Shown piece after piece: positions 47,588-58,818 of a stretch of DNA of 64,000 bases. The notes below the pieces were generated by a model. That model searched no databases. It saw only the letters and a program-made list of their open reading frames with translations, and was not told where the DNA came from. Position numbers and translations under genes: made by a program. Within the stretch, counting starts at the first letter, position 1. Each line of letters begins with the position of its first letter. The stretch comes from Antedon mediterranea (taxonomy: Eukaryota > Echinodermata > Crinoidea > Comatulida > Antedonidae): contig NC_092675.1 of the NCBI RefSeq assembly GCF_964355755.1, positions 23,910,412 to 23,974,411 on the forward strand, written 5' to 3'.

Positions 47588-49960
47588 ACAGGTCAACCCG
47601 TACCCATGCCAACTCGTACCCACCAACTCGTACCCAAAGTTTGGCTTACTCGTACCCAAAATTTTGGCTGACCCGTACCCATCATTGGCTGACCCGTACC
47701 CATCATTGGCTAGCCCGTACCCAAGTTTAATGCTATTTAAAGTATATTTATATTACATTTAAACCCAGTTTTATTAAATTTTTAGATACCAATCATATGT
47801 TCGATATTATAATGGCAAAAACTATTGACCTAAAAAGTATAATAATATGTACAGACTCGTACGAAAAAAGCACAGCTTTCATCGTATTGCGTACGTCGTA
47901 TTTGGTCAAGTTAATACTTGAGGGCGCTGTTTTATATGGCTCTGTACTGTGGAAGATGTCAGTGGTCGGCTGTGCTGCATTCTATTTTTTTTCATTTATG
48001 AGTTATTCATCTATTATTTTCTACAAATAGTAGTACACGGAAATTGAAATACCCACTAGTCTGTGATGATGAAAACTTGAATTATTAAAAGTAAACATGA
48101 ATATCTTTTATACATAATTTGTATTTTCATTTTATTTTACAGATAATGAAGTAATGTGCTTTTTGAAAATCGTTTTAAAACGAATGTTTTTTGTTGTTTT
48201 GTTTTGCAAGTCTTGGAAATTATTAAACTGTTTTAACATTTCGAAAATATTTAATACATTTTTAAGTAGTCACTCGTATTTTAAAATCACGAAACTATTT
48301 AAGTGGATACCAGCCTCATTGCTGCTATGAGCATCTTAGTAGTAGATTAGATTATTGCCGTTTATCTAGTATACAATGACGGATGTGAGAGTAATAATAA
48401 AAGGTAACCTCCCAATAATTTAACATTTAATTACAAACGACGACATTTGCTGTTATTACGTTTTCATTTTATAATGATTATTACTGTAGCTTATTATTAT
48501 GACTAAAAACCGAAATAAATACTACAAACTTAAAAAAATCATCTTATCGCTGACAGATACGTAAGTACTCAGACACGTGTAGGTAGGCCTTCAGAACGTT
48601 TATATTATTTTAGTAAATAACGACATCCGTTGCCATGGAAAAACGATCGTAGTTCATTCATTTGTCTTATTTGACACATAGAATGCGTATTTTTTTTTAA
48701 AAAGGGAATCCCTCGTCAGCAAAAACACGTAGCTGTAAGTTATTGAGGAAACATTTACCAAAAATGTTTAATTACCGTAAACAAACAGATAATTTTACTG
48801 AATTATTTCAGAAAAAAAATAAATAGAAAACGATCATACGCCACATTGCGTTGTCTATTTTTGGACACAATACAAATGGACCCGTACAAATGCGTTTTTT
48901 TTAAATATTAAAGAGGAATCCCCATTCAGCAAAAACACGTACGTAGCTGTTATAGAAGAAAATCTGCCAAAATGTTTAATAATTGCCTTACAGTACGACA
49001 GTACGTGTATATGATCATTTCACTGAATTATTAATAAATAAAATATATGGAAAACGATCATACGTCATTACTGAGTCGTCTCTTTGACGCCGGCCCTATA
49101 AATGCGTGTTTTTTGTAATAAAAGGTTAATCCCGGTCAGCAAAAACACGTAACACGAAATCTACGAGTAATTCGACCCCATAGCCCCCTGCAGGCTTTTT
49201 GCTTAAAACAGGGCGTTGTTAATTCAACCAATTTTGAACATACAAATACAATAGAAATAATAATTACTTGATCGAATGCAATCAGGGAAGATAATTAGAA
49301 TAAAATAAAAGAATAAAAATTGATAAGTATAAAATTATACGTTGTTGGTACTTTACCTGGGCTTAATTGAATTGTAATACTAACTATACAACAGTTAAAA
49401 TATTTTTTTATTAATTAATTTTCTCTTACGTAAATAAAAAAGACACATCAAACATACGTTTATAAAACTATAATACTACATTTAAATAAATGTTAACAAA
49501 TATATGCCTAATTAAACGAAGTCTACAATCAAATCAATGGTCATTAATTTTTTTATTAGCACACATTTCACCGAGACCTGTAAAATAAAAAAACAATTTA
49601 AATATAAAAATATTCATACGGCAAAAGCATCCGTTTTGCGCCGATCAAATCATTACAAGTAATTATTCAAATTGGGTACGAGTAGGCCAAATAATGGGTA
49701 CGAGTAAGCCAAAAATGGGTACGGGTAAGCCAAATAATGGGTACGAGAAAGCCAAATAATGGGTACGAGTAAGCCAAATACTTGGGTACGAGTAAGCCAA
49801 ATATTTAGGTACGAGTTGGCATGGGTACGGGTTGGTTTGGGTACGGGTTAGCCAAAGTGGGTACGAGTTGACCAATTATTTGGGTACGGGTTAGCCAAGT
49901 TGGGTACGAGTTGGCATGGGTACGGGTTGGTTTGGGTACGGGTTGACCAGCACCCAGGCC
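47588..49960. mobile_element. foldback-like unit, copy 2 (2,373 bp)
   Basis: Abuts copy 1 with no gap and repeats it base for base as far as I could compare, including the 77-codon frame at 47797-48030. The outer flanks are AGGCCTAGG on both sides (45202-45210 and 49956-49964), which may be a 9-bp target duplication or just a common local motif. Confidence 0.8.
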
Positions 49961-52960
49961 TAGGCCTAGATCCCGCCTAGATCGAGTAGGCCTAGCCTAG
50001 CTAGCCTAGTAGGATTGTTAATATTATAAAGCCTTACCAAAATCAGATACTGTAATACAAATTCACAAAAATTTTCCTTTTGTGGTTGCGTACTTTTTAT
50101 CCGGCCTGTCTTCTCGCCCTTGATCTATTTGTTTATTGAAGACTCCCAACGTAAAAAGAAGTTTAACAGAAAGTGTGTGGGCGTTTTTACGTAAAGCCTA
50201 ATATTATTATTTGTAAACACAACCAAAGAATATAATATATCACAACATGTTACCTCTTCGAATCCGAGGTGTTTTTTGGAAACGTAATAAGTACACAACC
50301 ATGGCCCAACTTATTGCATCATCAACAGCCAATGAAACGCCTTGGATTGGATTGGTATTTTAATATATTTAATATTTAAAAATATTGTGACGAATTCCCA
50401 AACATAATTAATATTATAGGCCAGAATAAAATACACGTTGTTGTTATTATGATTGTACTACAATATAAGTCACACGGTATATTGATTTTTTGAACGAGTT
50501 CTAACGCATAGTATGAGGATTGACAAATATTTCTTCTTTTTCTCTTTCATGATTTAACACGCTATTGAGATTTGAAAATAAATTGTGCGATATTAGCATG
50601 AATAAATATTATTTTTGTCATTAAATAAGACCGTATAAATAACAACTCAAATTAGTATAAATATAAACTACAACATCTTGATTTTTATTGGTATTAGTGT
50701 TTGTTCAGCAAATTGCTAGTGCGGCGTGCTATCGGGGTTCTTTTCTGCGTATTAAATTTTGGCCCTCCGGCATTTTAATTATGTTAAAGTAATTTAATAA
50801 ATTAAGTAAATACCAATTGTTTCATAACATGAACGCAATACATTGTATATTTAAGTCAATGACCGCCATAGATGATCAGAGGTGTGACAAAAAATATTCG
50901 AATTAAAGAAAAAGCCTGGAGACCCACATCATCAGAAAATGAACTTATAGTATGAACGTTTACACCAAGACATTTTATCAAAATTAAAAACCGTAGCTAA
51001 CTTTGTGAAGCGTTTCATTAGTTAATTAATTTATTAATTTGTCCATGGTTAATATTTAAAAAGTTGAAAACAAGAAATAGCCTAACAAATACAGAACCAT
51101 TTATAACTAATGTTGAAAACACAGATGGAATATTTATGCTTGGTCACATTTTAAGGCTTGAATAGTGCATTTTAGCAGCTCTAAAATATTTTCAGTACGC
51201 CGCGGAGTGTGGGGATATGACCGGTTGGGCCGCCGACAAGTTGAGCCGCCGGTAATTTCTATGAAACGCCCAGTGCGTCTTTTACGACATTTCGCGTAGT
51301 GATAGAGGGGTGTCCTAGTACATAAGTTCATGGTCTTTAGGTTTATTGTGTCATGAAAATAAATAATAATTACATACTACAATTTTGTTGGTTTGAACAG
51401 CCATAACAACACAGCAAAGGAAAGTAGTCATATTTAATAATTTAATTGTTTTTAATCTTTCAAATCTTTCAAATTCTTTCAAGTGCAGTGCACTCCATAA
51501 TATTTTTCTCGCGTAAAATCATGTTGTCTCTCAGGACTAAGAGTATTGATACTCTTCGAATGAGGTTAAATAATAATTATTTTTTATCTACTATCTTTTA
51601 ATATCATATTTTATTGAATTTTACAATGTTAATACACAAAATATTTTACTAAAAAACGGTGATTTTATGCAATTATTTTACCGAAAAATGGAGTAGGCCT
51701 AGTTCATACAACTGCCGCCTAAGGGGGCAACATGTTTACGTCAATTTTGGCTAAAAACGATCATTTTCGGTCATGTTTTAGGCCTTATATTTTGGAATCT
51801 ACAAGTCAGATATTCATAATTATTTCTCTTTAATTATAATATTTAATAATATATACTAAAAACCGTGATATATAAACTTTGGAATATGCATCGTTATATC
51901 TAATAATTAATATAAATAGAACTTCTATTAAATAGAAACGAGCACCGGCGAAAGTAAGCATTTGGCGTTTCATAGAAAATAACGTTTTTCTGGCGGCGGC
52001 TCAACTTGTCGGCGGCTCAACTTGGCCTAATCCGGAGCGTGACCAACGGGTCTTTTCACAACTTTATTTAACGACTTTATTTATCTACTAAACTGTGGCC
52101 TTACAAATTATTTTAATAAACTGAGAGAAACTGCAGCAAATCGTGGTCAAATTTATTTTAATTACTGTACTATTATAGCTTGTTTATGCAAGAAAGACAT
52201 TACTAATTATTTATAAAAGAGAAAATTTTCATTATGAAATGTTAGTCGTAATCCCAGTCCCAAATACCCATTGTATTGTCGAGTCAGCTAGCCGTTGTAG
52301 AAGCTTTCGTGACGTGATACAGTTTCCCAAAAGAACCATTTCCGCTACACAATTATACCTCGTTTATGTGTGACGTTTTCACATCCGTGTTGGTGATATC
52401 GTCGCGATCTCTCTCTCCCCCCCCCCCCCCCTTTCCCATGGAAAGTGTGGTGGCGGTATACTCTTCATTGTTTATTATATTATTGTACCACCGTTGTTGA
52501 TTGATCATACTTTTTTGGCCTAGGCCTAGTATTATTGAATTTGGCAATTTAATATGTAAGTATGGAGTATTATATATCATAAATACTGTAGGCTTAACCA
52601 CCCAACCACCCTTTTCAATGTACCATTAGTATAATATACAGTACCAGTGGTATTGTAACAAGTTTTTCCCTGATACTGTATATTGATATACAGTACTACT
52701 ACTAAGTTGGAATTTACATGCATTGTGAAATAGCTCTATTTCCTCAATATATTAAAACTAAAGTCACATGTCTGATAGAGTCAGATGGATGGTTGATGGT
52801 ATGGTGTTATTGTTGTTGCATTATTTGTTGTGTCTTTTTTTTACTTATCTATATAGTTTAAATATATTTTTTTTAAACTTACACTACAGGAAAGAATAGA
52901 TTTTTTTTTATACTCATCAGAAATAATACCATAATAAAGTTTTGTATTTTTTGTTTCTAG
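49961..52960. other. intergenic, 5' of gene B
   Basis: Contains the inverted-repeat element at 51221-52035 and a (CT)n/poly-C tract at 52410-52433. No exon was recognised. The non-coding first exon of gene B should lie here because 52959-52960 is an acceptor. Confidence 0.5.
51221..52035. mobile_element. terminal-inverted-repeat element, 815 bp
   Basis: Left CCGGTTGGGCCGCCGACAAG then TTGAGCCGCC; right, reversed, CCGGATTAGGCCAAGTTGAG and GCCGCCGACAAGTTGAGCCG. TTTCTATGAAACGCC follows in both arms. The interior is non-coding. Confidence 0.75.
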
Positions 52961-53188
52961 CTCGCTTGAAAAATGAATTCTCAACCAACCGTTTGTGTCG
53001 CCCAACCTTATTATGGCCATCAAAACCAGCGCAAATGTTGTCCACTTCAGTGCTCCAAAAAAGCACAGTTGGTTTTTGGAATTCTCATGATATTGACAGC
53101 AGTTACTTCTGTTGCATTTGGCATTGCTTCTATTGTTATGCCAACATTCATTTATGGATTCTTTGGTAGTGGACTGTGGGGTGGGGCA
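52961..53188 (+). CDS. gene B exon with start codon (N-terminus, TM1)
   Basis: 12 bases of 5' UTR, then ATG at 52973. The N-terminus has six cysteines (CVAQ, KCC, LQC and others) near helix 1, more than gene A. Donor GTAAGT after GGGGCA. Confidence 0.83.
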
Positions 53189-56100
53189 GTAAGTATGGAC
53201 TTCATTATCTAAATTTGTTAATTAGGTTTACACACATCACCAGTAGGTGATATTTCTTGCAAATGATAGGGCTTTAAAACAATCTTACTTATTTTTAATT
53301 TACAGTAAAACTCTTCATTAGGAGACCTATTCAGCAGAAACCTCTATTAATTAAAGGGACATTTTCTTGTGAAACAAATGACTATACACTGTTTACAAAG
53401 TTAATTTACTACAATATAGTAGCTTTACTCAAATAATTTTGGAATTTGTCCTTGCCTATGAATAACAAATATGCAAAAACATATAATTTGTCATAATGAG
53501 GAATTATTTTTATATGTTTTTTTACATTGTCCATGTAGTTTAGTCAGTGACTGAAGAACATAGAACTAACTTTATTTTTCAGATTGTCTTGACAGCTGGA
53601 ATATTGTGTCTGTGTTCTAGTAAAACCGACAACAAATGTGTTGTAAGTATTATTTTGTCATTAATTGTTTACAATTTTGTTTACTTAATTTTAGAGATGA
53701 ACTCTGACAGAATTCACTGAGGCATGTAACTTTTAATACCATCATACCAACTCAATATACATTTCAATTCAATTATTTATTATTGTCAAGCACTCTGGCT
53801 TGAAATAAAATATGACAAAATGGGAATTGATTGATTCCCATTCCCACTTCAGAGCAGTATTTATTGCCAGTTAAGTTACAATGTTTAAACTGGTCAACTT
53901 TAAGCCTAGTATGTTGAATTGGTACAAATTGTACTTTCTTTCAGGCTGTCAGTGCTCTTGTGATGAACATTATCTCAATCTTGGTGGCTATTGATCAGAT
54001 GACATTGATGAGTATAGCTGCTGGAAGTGAGTACGATTATGAAGATGAAGATCGTTGTCATTGGAATTATTTTTCACACTTTCAGTATGAAGACTGTGTA
54101 GGTATTTTCAAAACATTTGTAAATCCTTGAATCCAAAAAAATCAGCTGTGTGAGATCAACGATACAAATTAAAGCCATTATGGCTTATTGTAATGAAATC
54201 CACACACAATCAAATGTTATATTATAATTTATAATAATTGTAAATACAGTGTAATATGTTGTGTAAAATAAAACTGTAACTGAATTATTACTTGTAGTCA
54301 AACAAAAAACTATATCTGTTATGAAAGTAGGACGACCACATTCATTCACGTCCGTATTCATAAACGTTTCCCCAAATAAGTAGTAGCAAAAAGTAGTTTT
54401 GACGCGAATTCAACAAAATATAGGTTAACAAACACAAGGAGACACTTTTTTGTCATCTTTCGGTAAAACTAAGTGCCTTGTGTTTAAACAATTAGGCCTA
54501 TGTGTTGACTATTACCATCTTGTTTATGCACACCTCATACATTATACGAAGTGGATAACTTCAAAAAATCTATTAGTAGGCCTTAGCTTTTTTCCATTGA
54601 TGTACTGTAATAAGTTGGGCTCTATAATATGGTACCAACAGCTTAAATCAGGGTTTTTTTTTAATCCTTAGTTACTTTCATTTGGTCCATCAGAAATAAA
54701 GTTACTTGCTCATTTTTAGTCATTTTGTCTTTTTTAGGCGGCAGAAGTAGCTATAGATGGAGTGCTAATTGCTATTGGTGCTGTTGAACTTGGACTTGCA
54801 ATCACTTGTGTCTGTCTGTTGTCTGTATCTGTTTGCTGTTCAGGCACCAGGCAAACAATTGGGGTAATAACATTTTTCCATATATTTGACCAACCTGAAA
54901 TACGTACTTGAGCTTTCAACCCTTAACCTACAAAAGGGACTTTACGAAACACGACGGGAAGCCACAGGACAGTGCTCATGAATAATGTATGCATGAGCTT
55001 TAATTAAGTGGGCGGAGCTTAGGGTGAAATTCTGTCGTCTTAACTTTTTGAGGACGATAAAGTTGCCATTTTCCCGTTTACAGAAAACGACTAGAGATAA
55101 TGTACACATATCCTTAAATAGATAGTTCAAAATACACTTAAAAGTGGAAATTTCAAAACTCTAAACAATATTTGAACTTCTAATTTAATTGTTTAATGAA
55201 ATAACATTGTTATTTGGTTAAAATGGCTGTATTAAAAGCGCGTTTGAATGCGAGGGTCCTAGCTAGAAGGCTAGGCCTATGCTGTTCCACCAGAACCAAG
55301 CGATTCAGAAGGAGGAAGAAGACAGGTGAGCGCAGAGGGAGATACTGTCGGTCTTGAGTCGTCTTCGCGCAAGGGTGCATTGACTGTATATGATTTTACG
55401 CTCTAGCGAACATAAGATATTTGTTGTCCTTCCCTAAAGTCTCATGCTTACAGAGTGAGAATAGCATCCCATGCCTCACTTCCACTCACTTTGTTTCATT
55501 CTCAGAAAAAAAAGTTGCAGGCTCAGGTCAATAAGCCTGACAGATAATTAGAAAGATCAATAGTAGCTTAGTGGGGTTAATTTTATCGTAAGGTGACTCC
55601 TGACGTCATTAGGTTATACAGTAGTATGTTATTGTTATGCTAAATCTTTCTTCTTGTCAGAAAACAGAACAGAACAGTTTTGTGATATCTGAGTTTGTTT
55701 AGCTTTGCTTCAATGGCTATTATTTGCTGTTACATTTAAAGAAATCAGTGTTTATTGAATTGAAATGGGAATACTGCATCATTGTGTTTTGGTCAGCTAG
55801 TTTTCATTTTATGTGTTTATTTGACCAACAAACCATAATATAAAATATTCAGATGAATTGGTCAGGGACTGCTAAACAATGATCTTAACTAAAATAAATT
55901 TATAGTAAACAATATATTTAGACGATATAGTATATATTCACAAACTAACTGTGATATTTTTTTTTTCAGATGATCCAGCAGCCTTTGTTACTGCACCATG
56001 GAGGTTCCAGTGCTGCAGCAACCCCAGGTACTAAACATGGTCTTTATTACAGATACAAATTTTGCAATGACAAGCACTCATATTTAGTACAACTGCTTTA

Positions 56101-56754
56101 CTACTTTAATGTAATAAGTTACTTATTCTACTGAAAGTAGTATGTGTTCATTGTCACTTGCCAATTACTCAAATGACAGTCTTGAACTTTCTAAAATAAG
56201 GATAGTGATGTAATGCGTGAAAATGTGAAAATCTTATTAGAAATTCTTTATGATGACCTACCAGTATGTTTTACTTCAAAATTTAATTCCTGAAAATGAT
56301 ATACTGTAAAAGGTATCACTTTTCGACATGAGTGATACAGTTATCACTATTTACTGGTAACATACCTACAATTTAAAACACATCACCAATGCTAGTTGTA
56401 CAATTTTTGTTACTGGCATTTAATGACATGTTGTTCTCTTTTCCAGTTTTCCCACCACAAACTCACTTTGTTACACCATCTGGTCAAATGTATGTTCACC
56501 AGCCACCGCGAATGCAACAATATGCTGCTTCTCAATCACAGCAGCTACCAACTGGTAATCAGCAACAGTATCCAGAAGCCAGCAATCCTCAGGGAAAACC
56601 CTTTGATCAGCAGTCTGGTCAGCCTACCGGTGCTGCTCCACCTCCTCAACAGTACCAAGCAGATCATCTACTTCAACAGAACCCTGCTGGTGGGGAAGCC
56701 AGACATGAGGGAATTAACCCTCACTTTCTGCCACCTTACAGTGAAAATAACTAA
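52973..56754 (+). CDS. Gene B: MS4A/CD20-like four-transmembrane protein, six coding exons
   Basis: Exons 52973-53188, 53583-53642, 53945-54097, 54738-54863, 55970-56027 and 56447-56754 join to 306 residues. Intron phases 0,0,0,0,1 equal those of gene A. Helices: about 34-62 (VFGILMILTAVTSVAFGIAS), 66-84 (GLWGGAIVLTAGILCLC), 93-117 (AVSALVMNIISILVAIDQMT) and 145-172 (VAIDGVLIAIGAVELGLAIT). The WGGA turn, SSKTDNKC link and AVEL in helix 4 are MS4A-like. The loop CHWNYFSHFQYEDC is Cys-bracketed. The tail is Gln/Pro-rich, with LPPY near the end as a WW ligand. The start ATG lies 12 bases inside an exon with a TTTCTAG acceptor. Confidence 0.85.
53583..53642 (+). CDS. gene B exon 2 (TM2)
   Basis: A 60-bp phase-0 exon encoding IVLTAGILCLCSSKTDNKCV, with GTAAGT donor. 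Confidence 0.83.
53945..54097 (+). CDS. gene B exon 3 (TM3 and loop)
   Basis: A 153-bp phase-0 exon. The loop is acidic (EYDYEDEDRC) and then aromatic (HWNYFSHFQYEDC), unlike the Tyr/His loop of gene A, though both cysteines are kept. Confidence 0.83.
54738..54863 (+). CDS. gene B exon 4 (TM4)
   Basis: A 126-bp phase-0 exon encoding AAEVAIDGVLIAIGAVELGL and on to VCCSGTRQTIG; aligned with gene A exon 4 by EIAID/EVAID and the CC pair after the helix. Confidence 0.85.
54937..55441. mobile_element. MITE-like element in gene B intron 4, second copy
   Basis: Begins GGACTTTACGAAACACGACG and follows the copy at 8159-8687 closely. At the right end about 15 bases of the terminal repeat are deleted (CCCTAAAGTC), so it could not be mobilised as is. 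Confidence 0.7.
55970..56027 (+). CDS. gene B exon 5 (tail)
   Basis: A 58-bp exon, MIQQPLLLHHGGSSAAATP plus one base. Acceptor is a poly-T tract then CAG. Confidence 0.78.
56447..56754 (+). CDS. gene B exon 6 (tail and stop)
   Basis: Begins VFPPQTHFVTPSGQ, is rich in Gln and Pro, and ends FLPPYSENN then TAA. Downstream AATAAA lie at 57442-57447 and, in a GAATAAAG context, at 57612-57617. Confidence 0.85.
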
Positions 56755-57611
56755 ACTGTTTTGGTTTAAATACAGTATATGCTCTGTTTTATAAGCTTAC
56801 TTGTACATAGACATCCATTTTAAAATTTAGTTTCCATTTTGTCATGCTTGTAAATTTTCATTATACTTCGCATGCACTATAGGTAGAGTATTAAAAAATG
56901 AATTGCAGTTGGACATGCTTTTTGTCATATATACCAGTACATTACTTGATATACAAAATTATAGATAATCTTATACCCAGGCATATACTGTATCACATAT
57001 CAGCTTACCCAGAAAAATCCAGTAACCACAGTTTCAACCATTCACAAATAATAGACGTATTCGGCTGATCAATCGCAAACACTTCGCAGTTTATATATGC
57101 ATATAAACAGTGAGTTTGACGAGCTAGATCTGTTTGAATTTCTGATTTTAGAAACTAGTTGAAATGTTAAAAAATTAGTGTTGATTTAAAGGTGAATATA
57201 TTACAGGAACTGTTATATAAATGTTACTTAAAAAAATAATAAGATTATATTTTACTCAGACAAGATGATAGTGATAGTGTTTAGTGATTTACACTCTAAA
57301 GTGTAGATATTTTTTATTACCTATGGTGATTGGTTATTTTAACATGCTTTATAAAATGCAACATGTTTCACTGGTCACCATATACTGTACATTTTATTTC
57401 AGTAGTATTTGCACATATATGTTTTATTATTTTTGATTGGAAATAAAATAAATAAATCACTACTGTCCCAAATAAAACAATAATATTACAAAATTGTGTA
57501 GAGATAATTGTTGACCAGTTGAGAATGTTGCTTAACATATAAATCTATTTTAAATAGTATTTTTAATGGTAAAAATGTGTTGTTTTTGTGTAGTGTACAA
57601 CACTTTTGATG

Positions 57612-57617
57612 AATAAA
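57612..57617 (+). promoter_or_regulatory. candidate distal polyadenylation signal of gene B
   Basis: AATAAA 858 bp past the stop codon. A proximal candidate is at 57442-57447. Confidence 0.35.
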
Positions 57618-57779
57618 GCTGATCCATTTTTAGCATTCATAAACTTTCTTTTTAAGTTTCTTAATAACTTGTTGCAGTCCTGTAAAACATACATTGTACA
57701 GTATAGTATATAAAATATCTGATTTCTTCTTCTAGTATGATGTTTGTTTGCAGACGACTTGTTCTCCATTGTTCAGAGC

Positions 57780-58818
57780 TCTCTATCAATGTATGCATTG
57801 ATGTTCATGAGCTAATGACGATTGCTTTTATAATATTTAAAACCATGGACCTAAATTAGATTTATGTGGGTCCATGAATTGAAGGGTCGAAGAAGTCTTT
57901 TATACCTCCCTGATTTACCATTTGAATTTAACCCAACAAAATGACAATTACGACTAGTCTTCATGGTATTCAGGGAAGAGTGAAATTGGACTCTTCTCTA
58001 ATTGGCCTACCACATTATAATATGTCGAAATAGGCAAAATTCAGCATATATAACTTATTTTCAGGTCGTCGCGGTTTTTTTTTTTTTTTTGGTGTTTAGT
58101 AAATGTTCATAAAACGCACTCTAGCAGGTCTACTGTTTTTATGTGGTCATTATATTAGAAATGCATCATTTTAAAATGACTGAACCCTGATAATCCACAA
58201 AATGATTATAGGGCTCCTAGTTTTGGTTTGACTTAATATTAGTAGAAAGAAAAATATTTTGGCACATATGGCGTTTCATACGTATACTAATTGAGCTTGT
58301 AAACTCGGACAAAAATCGAAATAAAAAATAAATAAATAAAAAAAGACAATAAATGCAGTCTTTCTTACGATTATGTGTTTTAATATTAGAGCGCTTACAT
58401 TTTTGAAAAAAACTTTTGCGTCGATCCATAGAGATATTATAGTGACTATAATATCTCTATGGTCGATCCTAATGCATCTTGATTAACAAGAAACAAAATG
58501 AGTGTGTAGACGTCAAAATCTCGCATATTTTTACATTTTACTATTCACATAAAGACTATATACTATATTAAATCATGGTTACCTCCATGCTTCTATAATG
58601 TAAACTTTACGAATTTGTTTTCAAACGGAGAGTGATGTACCGTACTTTTATAAGCCTATTTGAATGATGGCGATATGCTTTGAATTAGGGACCGTCTTAT
58701 CAATTTGAGAAACTCTCCTTACTCGCTCATTTTGATTACAAATTCAGCCAGGACAGTTTTATATTGTTCAATTATTTTCAATTTATCAGCTAGTACGGTC
58801 ATCTTTTGATATATTGAC
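57780..58818. other. intergenic between gene B and the Harbinger-type element
   Basis: Holds a long poly-T tract at 58074-58090 and the hairpin at 58426-58462. No coding region recognised. Confidence 0.5.
58426..58462. repeat. perfect hairpin, 18-bp arms
   Basis: CCATAGAGATATTATAGT, one central G, then its exact reverse complement. Lies about 360 bp upstream of the transposase start. Confidence 0.85.

Noticed and set aside
47290-47730. Frames across the GGGTACGAG arrays and their junction
   Set aside because: Low-complexity translation of the terminal repeat.
45424-48030. Identical 77-codon frames in both foldback units
   Set aside because: Duplicated with the unit, no recognised similarity and no promoter or splice evidence; kept only as part of the repeat.
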